64,000 bases of DNA from Heligmosomoides polygyrus polygyrus. Its lineage: Eukaryota > Nematoda > Chromadorea > Rhabditida > Heligmosomidae. The position numbers and the translations under genes are program-made. The stretch covers positions 18,917,706-18,981,705 of the forward strand of contig OX377204.1 of the NCBI GenBank assembly GCA_947396885.1, read 5' to 3'. Below the pieces are notes generated by a model that worked only from the letters and a program-made list of their open reading frames with translations, made no database searches and was not told where the DNA came from. Within the stretch, counting starts at the first letter, position 1. Each line of letters opens with the position of its first letter. Below, piece after piece: positions 22,485 to 34,100 of the stretch.

Positions 22485-23400
22485 ACTCGTTCAGCGGCCT
22501 AGCGGCCGCCGACGACTGCTTGGAGGCTACGCCCCTAAAACCCGAGAAGAGAACGCTCCGACCATCTTCTTTTTCCAATTTTTAGGCCTTCATACTTTCA
22601 TTGCGATAAAGAACTGGTTCTACAGGCCTGTCGGCCGCACTGACGGCTTCTCAGTGGCTTCGCCGTAGTAATAACTTTTCATCATCAATTTTAGCTGCAA
22701 CCTATGTCATGGTTCCCGCAGGAAGAACACCTTAACTGCGTCGATTGCGGCAAGTTAGAAAGAAACAGAAAAAAATGAACGACATCCATGTATAATTTGA
22801 TCAATATCGATTAATGGTGATCGATACCTCAAAAAAAACTTCAGATTCGTGTTCAGCAACCTCGATTACCCCCAGGGCTGAAGTTTCGTGCCGCTTGAAC
22901 GACATCCACAAAAAATCGATAGTATCGATCGATATCGAATTGTCGACCTCAGATTCGTGTTGAGCGACATCGATTACTCTAGGGCTGAAGTTTCGTGCCG
23001 CTTAAAGCCCATCCTCAAAAAGCAATAACATCGACCAATATCGATTGCCTCCCCTGCTGTGAACGCCTCCCGTCGATGATCATCAAAATGCCCAGGCAGG
23101 GTTGCCGACGTGTTCGACATATCTACGGCTCGCCTTGCACGGTTGCCGACGTGTTCAGCACGTCTTCTGAATACTTACGCACGTTGGACGACGTCTTCCA
23201 CACGTATTCCTCCGCACTTGGTCCCCATTTATATTCTAACGCCCTGCCCGCTGAATATATCAGAACTTGGGTGATCCGCCGCCAAGTTATAAGCTGCCAT
23301 CAAACGCCCATGTTAAGCTGAAATAAGACCCGGCTGACATACGCCGCATTGCCCTAGGTATCTCTTGGCTTCAGTCCCCCACACCGTGACATTAGCTGAT
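22485..23400 (+). repeat. Hairpin plus minisatellite compound element, copy B
   Basis: Opens with a decayed hairpin (CGTTCAGCGGCCTAGCGGCCGC) and the shared AAACCCGAGAA...GAACGCTCCGACCATC segment. It includes a tandem pair of ~107-bp ATCGAT-rich units (22843-23050, repeating GGGCTGAAGTTTCGTGCCGC). It then has GTTGCCGACGTGTTC units and an end resembling copy C (GGCTGACATACGCCGCATTG, then GTGACATTAGCTGATC). The mariner at 23407 is inserted at or just beyond its end. Confidence 0.6.
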
Positions 23401-23406
23401 CATATA

Positions 23407-24321
23407 TTAGGGGGGGGGGGGGGGGGGGCAAAAGTAATGAGAGACCCCATGCCGTGTCCATATATCTCGTGGCTGGAGTCTGGATTCGTACTTGTTGTAT
23501 TTGTATGTTTGTATGCTACTTACTGAAGCCCATCTGAAAAGTTATCACTTCCGCCCTTTCCAGAAGCATGCCAAAACCCCAGCCTGTCTCATGCCGAAAC
23601 CTCTGTCTGACGAGTCGACCTGTGTCGCGCAAATCTCCCCCAATTTCCCAACCCCGAGCAGCCTGGGCTCAATATTCACGCAAGATGAGAAGTACATCTT
23701 CTATCTTAACCCTGCCAAGCAGCGAGTCTGGGTGAGGCCTGGTGAATTGTTACCGACCTTCGTTCGGCGAGATGTTCACGGCGAGAAGCATCTTTGGAGC
23801 TTTTGGGTCTGCGCCCATGGACCGGTTTACCGGAGGCTATCTCACAAGAGCACCGCGATGAACTCCAAGGCCATGGAGAACGAAATAGAGGAGATGGGCC
23901 GGCGACTCGCTCTTATTCATTCGCAGCGCTTCAAGAAGGTCCTCCTCTTCGACAACGCCGCACCCCATCGGGAACAAGTAACCACGGATAAGCTTGGCCA
24001 GCTGGGCTACGTTCACATGCCTCACCCACCGTATTCGCTGGACATCTCTCCATGCAACTACCACTACTACTTGAGCCTACAGGACTTCCTAGTCGGAAGG
24101 GACACAAGAACCCAAGCAGTCCTTGACAACCATATCGAGCAGTTGATCAACACCAGGCTCAAGCAGTTCTGTAAGGATGGGATCAGGAAGTTGACTGAGC
24201 GATGGCAGCAAGGTCATTGCCCTTAATGGCAAATACATTCCTCAGCATCGTTGAGTTGTAATTGAGTTATAAGGAGATAAAGATTTTTTTTCATTTTGTC
24301 TCATTACTTTTGGCCCCCTAA
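23407..24321 (+). mobile_element. Mariner-type element with Asn-substituted transposase, copy 2
   Basis: The element is flanked by TA (23405-23406 and 24322-24323). Its inverted termini start TTAGGGGG and contain CAAAAGTAATGAGA; the left terminus has a 19-base G run. The 244-codon ORF at 23492-24226 has the DDE core: FTQDEKYIFYLNPAKQR (first Asp), LLFDNAAPHREQV (second Asp) and PPYSLDISPCNYHYYLSLQD. At the usual third Asp, 35 residues after the second, there is Asn. The N-terminal DNA-binding HTH domain is missing, so the element is internally deleted (915 bp against about 1.3 kb). It is probably mobilised, if at all, by a full-length relative. Confidence 0.9.
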
Positions 24322-24590
24322 TATAAGTCATATATATAGATCATATATAAGATTCTAACCGCAGGCATGAAGAATATGTATTATTATACGTTACAACGAA
24401 CAGTGACCAAATTATTGAAACAACATGTCCTCAGACACTCGCATCTGTTAACCGACAGACTCTGGGTGAAATGTCACCGCTAGATGAGCAGCATTTCATT
24501 AGCTGTGGCACCATCACCCTGAGCTGGAAACTTTGAAAGCAGTTGAAGCTTGCCGAGAAATCCGTTTCGAACTCCTGCCATAGCAGTTCA

Positions 24591-24753
24591 GGGGCCGGAC
24601 TCATCAACGACTAACCCTGGGTATGAGGGGTAGAGATACCCACGATGAAACCTGCGTCTCTGACTCTTGCCTTATCTCTACATGACTCGTATCTTATCTC
24701 TACCCCTTATACCCCGCATATCCATGAGTTTAATTGTTAATGAATCCGGCCCC
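24591..24753. mobile_element. GCCGGATTCATCAACG-family MITE, copy 1
   Basis: Ends GGGGCCGGACTCATCAACGA and TTAATGAATCCGGCCCC are inverted repeats. Inside there is a second nested inverted pair (GGGTATGAGGGGTAGAGATA with TATCTCTACCCCTTATACCC). It is 163 bp, with no coding capacity. Confidence 0.75.
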
Positions 24754-25142
24754 TAGACGAATCAACCATAAAATTTCTATGGTGGGAGTTTAAAACGTTT
24801 TCCGGAAGCTTTCGCCTCTTTCAGAGTTTCAGGCTCAAAATCTTGGTTTAACTGCTTATGAACTTCGCTCACCTACGGCGGAAGCTCACTGTCAGCCAGC
24901 TGGTCCACAACTATGTGTATTTGAACAAAAACATCAATCGATACTCCTATCTGAAAGCTGGAAAGGAAACAAACAGCGAGCTACCGACTATCACAGAAGT
25001 CACCAGAAGAACATCGTAGACATTTAGGAGAAATCCTTTCAAGAAAGAAATCAGCCCTGACAAACAAGGCACACGAAACGCTGCCAACAAACAGTACAAA
25101 CAGTAACGTGCGGTAGAGAACAGAGAGCAGTGAGAAAGCGCA

Positions 25143-28100
25143 TCACTCCAAATCCAAAGCCTTAGCCTTCAGCACGGCCGGAGCTGAGCTTGGCGGCAGT
25201 ACTCGGATATCGGTCACTATCGCAGTGATCAGATCAGAAGGCACGAGCTCCATTGTCTCGCGTCCCAGCAGTGCTACTCGGCCGATACCTTGCACCTGAA
25301 GTACAGCTGTTGGTTTTAGTACTCCCGCAGTGGCAAATGTATACCACTTTCACGTCGAACACTTTTCAAATCAAAGTGGACACTTTCTAAATCGGATTGG
25401 AAACTGCTTTAAGCTAGTCTAAGACTTATAAATCAAAGCAGCCTCTTCCACATTGAAATGACCTTCACCTACATTAAACCAGAGGCTCTCCAAAAAGGTA
25501 AGAATAATTTCTTGTCCAAGGAAAACGTTAATGTAACTTCTTTCTTTGAAGTTTTAATTCATATACCAAATAAGTGAGCACACTGTTTGAAGTTTTCATC
25601 AATTCTCATTATTCGAAGAAAAATAATGGTGTAAAGGTTTAAAATTCGTTTTAAAGAGCAGGAAAGCGGACATTGCGCCATGCCCTCTTCCAAGACGTCG
25701 CGATTTTTGTTCAATTGATAGCAGAATTTCTGTTTGCATCGAATTTGAGACCTGTTAACCATAAAACAAAAACAACTGCAAAGAACACACATATCCTTAG
25801 TGGTTCATGGTTCATGTAAGTGGCATTTACGCTATCAATCAAATAAAAGTCACCAGACCATTACTTGAATACCGAACGGCTATTTCAACCCATACAAATG
25901 GCAAAGTAATTCAAAACCTTGAAAGACTTCAGAACGTATTCACCAGGAAACTTATGATCAGGTAGTGGGTTTTTTCTATGACTGTATCCCGCCCGCCAAC
26001 GAAAGGAATCTAAACTTTGGTCTCCGGCCCTTGGCTTTCAGAAGAAAAAAATTCGACCTCCTTCTGTTACACAACATAATTCATGGCCGGACATGCCTTT
26101 GCATAAATCAGTTTTGTACTATGAGGTCCTCTATAACTAGAGGAGGAAGATTGAAAACTGTCGTGCCTAGGGCTAAGAAAAACTGCAGGGTGCACTTCTT
26201 TATCAACAGGGCACTTCCATCGTACCTTAGTCCTAGCAGAAAAGGAGCAATTCCAGTGAGTATATATGCATTCAAGAAAGTGGTAGACAAAATTCTGGAA
26301 CCATGAGAGGAATCTCGTTTTCCTGTTCTCCTTCACTCCACCTTCCTTCATGTCTCTTTCCACTTAGTTATTTTACGTCTTCTACTACGTTTTATCCTTC
26401 ACTGTAACTGTTATGTTGTGTTCGCTTTATGTTCGTGGAGTTGACAGTCCGCAGTTTTACTCTTATTCTATTCCTGAGTTGTTAGTTGTTCCACATGGTG
26501 CATCCATGTAATAAACAAACAAAGTCACGACGAAGTTTTTGAGTGCATGGCGCGATCTCATCTTTTAATGCACCATATGCCCGCTTCTTTCCTGTGCTTT
26601 AAAACAAATTTTAATTGACCAGACGTTCAGCGGCCTAGGGGCCGCTAAACGTCTGGTTGCGGGCTTCGCCCTCAAAGCGCGAGAATGGAACAATCCCAAT
26701 CATCCTCCATCTCCTCCGCACTTCATAGTCACTCCCTCTACCTCTTCCCCCCCCCCCCCCACGCTAATACTTCCTTATCTAGGTGCTGGCGAAGAAACAG
26801 AGTGAGAGTCAAGAACGCACATGTAAAACTGACTTTGAGTCCCGATTCACGTGTCAGCACGTTGCCGCGACGTCTATGACACTATGACACTTCTGCACCC
26901 CGACGCATGTGCCGCGACATCTGTGACCCGTCTTCAGGAACCCGACGCACATTAGACGATATTGATGGAAAATACTGGCCAGTCTTATCCACTTCTAGTG
27001 GTCCTTCCGATCCCCTCTTCACTCGTTCCCCTTGGAATCCCTACGCAATTTGGACGTCTGCAGCGCGTCTTCTGAATCCCTGCGCACGTTGAACGACATC
27101 TTCGGTACGTCTTCTGAATCCTATGCACGTTGGTCGATATTGAGGGAAAATATTGGTCCCCTTATTTCCTCCTCCTCCCTCCCCCCCCCCTTCTAGTTGT
27201 CTCCCTTTCCTGATCCCTCCTCACTGATCCCCCTCCTACTGGTCCCCCTTACTTCGAAATCCCTACGCAAGTTGGAGGTCTGCAGCACGTCTTCTAAATC
27301 CCTACGCTCCGCACTTGGTCCCCACTCATACCCTGACGCGTTGCCCGCTGAATATCTCGGTAAACTTGGACGATCCGTCGCCAAGGATATAGTTCCCCAC
27401 CAATCGCCCATGGTTAAGCTGAAAGAAAACCCGGCCGGCATATGCCGTACTGTCGTAGGCATCTCTTGGGCCTATGTTATACTTCGGCGACGCGTTGGCG
27501 ACGCTGTGTTGCGGAGGCTGCTACGCACTGCGTGGCAGCCCGCGTAACACTGTCGCCGACGTCGCCGACAACAGCGTCGCCGAAGTATAACACAGGCCTT
27601 GGCTAGAGTCCCCCCCCCCCCGTGACGGACACGTAACATTAGCCGATTATTTACACTAAGATAAGATAAGTTGAGATTATTTTTTCTCGAACAATAAAAT
27701 TTTATAGAATTACTGCGCTTATTGGGACAGGTAAAATAAAAAAGTTGATAAAATTAAATAAATAGATAAAAAGGCAAAGAAAGTTATACCAAATCTTCAT
27801 CGAACAAAAGATTATTCAGAACATCTTATTGAGTCTGTAGTCGCGCGTAGCCTGTTAATAAGAATTACTAATATCGATTACGTTGCGCGTTCTAATCTAC
27901 GCTGGCAAATCTCACTAGGATGCGCCGCGGGCGATTGGAGTGTAAACAGGACCTAAACTAGACCTAATGCATCGGTTTCTTTTTGAGACCATATAGCTCT
28001 ATAATAGACGAATCCTTGTAACTACCTTGTCCACGAATTTGAACGTCTGAGACAGTACGAGCACTGGAACATTGAACGCCTTGGCAGCGAGCGCAACAAG

Positions 28101-31100
28101 CATACTGCCTCTCGAGGCAACAACACATCCATTGGATAGCACTGCTGAGCATCCAAGCAGAACAAGCGATCCCTGAAAAAGCATAACATGGGATGAATAG
28201 GCCGAAAAATCGTGTGGCTCAACGCGTGTGTAAACTAACGCTTTTCATCACGGCGCCAACTGAATTCAAGTCCGTGTACCGACACCGAATCTTCCGCTCC
28301 ACAAACGCTTTGATATGACGCATACCTGAGTTTGTAATATTTATCAACATCTTCTATCCTGCTAGATATACCACCTTTACGTCAAAATGAAAACGTTTCT
28401 AATAATACTGCACTCTTTTCAAATCAACCTGGATACTTTTTAGACCGAACTGAGCACTCTTCAAAGCAAATCGGACTCCCTTGTAAGGACGCTTGATGCT
28501 TTTGACATCAAAGTGAACATCTTCCAAATCAGTACAGGCTTCTTCCTATTCAGCTGGAGACTCATCGAGACAGCTAGGGGAATTTGTCGGGTTGTACCGA
28601 ATCCGCACCGTGGGCGGCAACGCCCTGATACAGATAGCGACGCCCTGCTGCCAGATAGCGGCAGCCGGCTACTGGAGTCTCGTCTACGTCGCCCCGACCG
28701 GGAGGTCGTCAGCTCCTGCCAGCAGCTTGTCAGAGGGCATGTCTGCCCTCTCCCTTCCTTCTCTTATCTTTCCCCACTTACCGTATTCCATATACTGTAT
28801 GCCAGTCTATAATAAAGATGACATTCCATCCACCGTATAGTAGAACCAAGGAATTGAACTCTAGGATTCATCAGGTAAGGCGTCATGAACCTATAACTTG
28901 ATATGGAGGTCCCGGGGAGATTCTTTTGGTTTTCTATTAAAAAAAATTTCTCTTTTTCCGTCAACTAGTTGGCCATAAATTAACCCTCATTACCCCTCCA
29001 CCCTGCTGACACCTGACGACCCGACAAATTTTTTGTTCAAGGAAAATTTAGAACGATTTCCTCTAAAAATATTTATTTCACCAGCCGCCAAAAAATTAAT
29101 GCACAGTTCGAAATTTTAGGAAATCTTTATTTTTCAAGGAAAAATAATGGTTTGCGGCATATTCTAATATGGAGAAATTATTCACCTGCCCGAATAGAAC
29201 TTTAATTTAGAAAATACTCAATTTCGTTTTAAAGCGGCAATTTTAGCTATTCAAACCAGATATCGTCCCATGCATTCGTCTAGCTCGTCGCAATTTTAGC
29301 TTGATTGATAGCACAAGTGCTGCTGGCTTGAAACAGCGAAGTGAAGATGTGTGTTTTCTGCAGACTTCTTTGCCGTACAGTTGACAAATGTGTAATTCCA
29401 CGCAAACTTAATTTTTGCTCTCAGGCAAAGGGAAACCGCGACGTCTCCTGAACAGGTGCATGGCGCGGTCTCTTTTTTAGAATCTCTTAAAATAAGCTAT
29501 GACCGTATTTTTTCCTGAGAAAAGAAAATTTCATAAAATATAAAACACGTATGTTCACTTCTTAAGCCAAGTGAATTCGAAAATTTCAAAAAAAAATTTC
29601 CTTGGGCAAAGAAATCATTCCAACCTTTCCGCGGAGTCTTTAATTTAACCTGAAGAATGGACGTTTTCCAAAGAAACTCGGTTTCCGTTTTAAACCACAT
29701 TTCAACTTTCCCAGAGTCACTACTCTCTCTAAAAGAAGGCGTACAACATTAGCTCATCGAGAAGTGTAAACAAAGACTAACCTCTTCCTTCCACTTCTGA
29801 GTCTATCACAGTGAACATTGCGTTGAAATCCTTTTCCACAGAGTCCAGCATAACTTTGTTAACTACTGGACACCTAAAACGTAGAAACCGTTGATAGGCG
29901 AGCTTGCTAAGCAGCCTCTCCTCTAAATTAAAAAGCAGGCTTAATTGTGGTCGCTCCACAAAAAAATTCTTCCAGAAGAATGTCCGCGATTACGTTCCTT
30001 TGATCGTAAGCGACAATCGAGTGGGGAATTAACATGGCGCTATGAAATGCTTCACAACGACTCGTGCTCATAAAAGCGTACAAAACACACGTAAAAAATA
30101 TACGTTCTATTTAGGAAAACAGAACTAAAGTCTTCTCCCAGCTGAAAAGTGGGTTAAAAAGCAGAATTTCTTGAAACCAACCCAAATAAACCAGTTGAAG
30201 TCCAACTGAAACTATAAAATTGGCAATAAAAACTTGAAATTAAAGACAATGCAGGTTAGATGAGCGAAATTTGACCTCGACGTGATGTTCTTACCACAAT
30301 TTTATAAGAGACTACAAACAGAAGATGATGCTGGTCAGTCACTTTGCGAGATGCGCCATGCATTGTACTTCTACAGCATGTCATGAAGACAGGAATACTA
30401 ATGCGCACTTGGCCTAAATAATGAACTGCTATGACCAGTCGGCGGACACGTCGTTGTTGCAGCACTTCGCAGACAAACCTACTAGCAAGTCTCCGACCCC
30501 ACAGGGATTAAAGGCTGGCCTCTTTGGGAAACTCGAAGGAAGGGCTTGGATTTTGGAATATACACGACAGCCGGGACATTGTACGGATGCGTTACTTAGG
30601 TGTCTAGGCTCTTACTCTTTATTCCCCTTATACTAGAGGAAATGTGATAAAAAAGTGAGCATCTAGACCTCGATGCACCATAAAACCGTGTTTTTCGTAG
30701 GTCGCACGATTGGCGCCTCGTCAATTCAAGGCTCTAATCAACTAGAAAACCGTATTCAAAAGCTGATCTAGAGCAGGAATGACTTATCGGCACCGCGCAA
30801 TGATGGGAGGCTATTCTAGGCATTGCTGGTCCGCAAAATGGTGCAATAATTGTTCAATGATAAGGTTCCTAATCACAGCACAGACTTAATACATAATTCT
30901 AGTTAAGAGTTTACCACAACGCATTAGAAGCTCAGCTGAAAAAAAGGTAGACGACGCAAAACCTTTGTATCATTTTATATCAACTTGAGGAATGGAACAA
31001 AATCAGAAATGAATTACCAGTCGTAAGTTATGACGTTTGGAGAGTTTCTCATCTTTCCCAATAAATATTCTGAAATCGCACGATATGCACTGCCAAAGTA

Positions 31101-34100
31101 TTCTTCTTCACAGTCCTCTAACCATTTGTTGACGTCTTCAATGCCCTGGAAGATCACAACATTTAACAAAGCGGCAGTTCACCATTGTATGGTCTTGCTT
31201 AAGCCTAGCCAAGTATGACAAAAAAATATGACAAATAGACAGGTTAAGGCTGTCATAGCTACCAAAAATCTAGGACAAAAGACACGACATTTCCGAACAC
31301 GAAAAACATTGAATAGCACTCCATACCCACCTGTACGCGACCACTCCTATCAGTAGTGCCAATCTTCATTATTTCCTTCTTGAGCTGTCTTACAATGTTT
31401 CCCAGTGCATACGGCAGTGGCCATCGACCTAGACAAAGTCATGGTAACAGCGTCACTATTATAACCCTGACTACTCCAGGAGCCGGAATAATCAAACACT
31501 AAGCAATAGGGTAAGCGGACAGAAGCGAGAAACATACCCACTATGCGGCATTCATCACGTATCCTACCCAACCATTCCCGGAAACACTGCTGGGAGGAAG
31601 ACAGTCGACGATCGTCTATCTCTTCATACCCACGTGGATTTCATTACCTTTATCCCGAAACTGATGAATAAAGAACAAGAGATCGAGAAGAGGTCGAAGT
31701 CAAATTCCTCCTTACTTCACCGAATCCCGTTATTTGGGATCCTGATGATGAATCTGATATCCGTTTTCGAAATCTTGATCGACTACGGTAGGATAAGGTA
31801 GGTGCGGATGTGTAAAGCTGTTGGGTTCGTGAGCATCGATTTCGCTCAAATTGGCCCAGCGAGGTATTTGGGGCATTGCTCACGAATCTGGCATCAGTTT
31901 TTAGCAGTACGATGGAGAGGTTACGGTAGGTACGAGTAAAGCATAATGGCAGTGGCATCAAGTCAGCTTGTAAAGCAAAATGTTGGCGGTAAGTTTTTGC
32001 TTTCGCGCAGCCTTCAAAATACCTACATCAGGGATGTGCAGAATTTTTTCTTCGAAAAAGCGGAAGACGAAAGACGGAACGGAAACGCTCAAAAATTGGC
32101 GGAAACCGGAATACGAAACACGGAAACGAAAATGACACAGTTAGCCATTTTTTCAAGAGTGCGTCTTAAACTGTATCAGAGGCAAAAACTGACTGGGTGA
32201 AGTCTAAAACTAGAGTAGCCACCTAGATCATTTTCCGACCAAGGAAGACATTCCTCTCAACATTTTTAGAAGCCTGTGACATCATGGATGACATGATGAC
32301 TGCACAGATATCTGCACACTCAAGATTAGCAGTTACATTATAATCACCAAAACTAGTACTCAGAATTTATTCTGGGGTCTAAGATGATAACTGGATGACT
32401 GATTAGTCATGGTAAGTTCACACTTCCGTAGCAATATTCAGTCTGTGCCATCCTAGAAGCTCACTGATATGAAGACGACACAGCTGGACAGTTCCTAGAT
32501 GGTTCTTGAAGTATTAGATTTGTTTCAGAGTTCAATAAAATACTCTAGTTAATCAAAATAACAGCTCGAGGTAGGCATTTGTGATGCTTCATTTAAAAAA
32601 ATGAATTCCATAACTCCATATTGATGAATATCACACCTAATGAAATTAAAAACTGAAATTTGCACCTTCGATCAGGAGCACTGATCTAATCTTGGAGCAG
32701 ATAAGCGCAGGGCACAACCTTCACTGAACGCTTTGCCTGATGATACTGCGCTTTATGCTTAGAAAGTTTTGTAGCTATTTGTAACTGATGGATCAAGAAT
32801 TTTATGATCATTCAAATGTTGAGTGCATTCTGTTAGCACGCAATGCATACATAGCCTTTGCTGGCAGGTTAGTTTTGCCCTTCACTCAGATGTTGTCATT
32901 TTTGAGTACTTTCTTTTAGTAGTCTAACCAATATCAAGAAATTTAATAATATAGTTGTCGAACAGTAATTCTCTCACAATCATGTAAAGGAGAACTCTCT
33001 TTACTTGATAAACTGATTGTGTTCAACAAAAAACTAGCGCTGAACAGTGCGCACTTTCGTTTCCGCGTTCCGGTCCAAAAACAGACGGAACATGGAACGG
33101 AATGGAAGAGCTCAAAATGGCAGAAAACTGGAATTCGGAACACGGAAACGGAAATTCCGCACACCCCTGACCTACATCTACCCATCGGCATCTACCGTTA
33201 TCTACAGTAATTGGGGGGAATTTCATCATCGAACGACAAAATCATGATAAGCACCTCAAATAACACGCAAACACGAAGTTTGGGAGAAATCGGTGATCAC
33301 GACGCCGATAGCCTTATTCACTAGTCGCTACAGTAAGATACCGTACTCCACCTTCATACTAAAAATGGATATCAGATTCTTGCTTTGCTTGGATACAGCC
33401 GAGTATGTGGTGTTGACGTTCTTATTCGCTTATTCGGCTAACGTTTCACGGATGTCAGATTCGTGATCGGCCCCTAGAAACATAGTTTCGGCGAAAGTGG
33501 CCACAAGCCCAACAGCCTTAATCACCTACCCCCACCGTAACCTACCGTAATCGGCCGAAATTTCAAGACCGGCGGTCAGATTCAAGATCAGTACCCGAAA
33601 CAACCCCCTTAGGTGAAGCTCGACGGAAAAGAATCAGCCTCTCCTCGATCTCTGGGGGTCGTAAAAGTGCTTGACGAATAGGCTTCAATCCGAGAATGGG
33701 TGCTAGAAACCCAAAAGGAAAACCCGGAACCCATACAGTGTGGTGCGATATCCGTGTTTTTGGTTCTGACCGGCACGCCCTACGTTTCATCGCATTTAGA
33801 GATTATCAAAGATTGAATGCCAAACAGTCAAGAAATAACCCATGTGGTTCATTTTTCAATTGGATTGTGTTCGAGTGGTCAATCTGTGATGTTTTGTTCG
33901 ATGTTTTTTTTACATTTTACATGCTAAACAGTTGTCTGTGTCTGTCTATGCTTTGAATAAATAAATAAAATAAAATAAGTTCAGAACAGTTCGTGGCTAT
34001 ATTTTTCACCCGTATACAGTATGCCACCGCCGAACTAAGACCGCGCCAGCAAATTAGACAACTAAATATTTAAAACCAACTTTCTTGTGTAAGATGTGCA

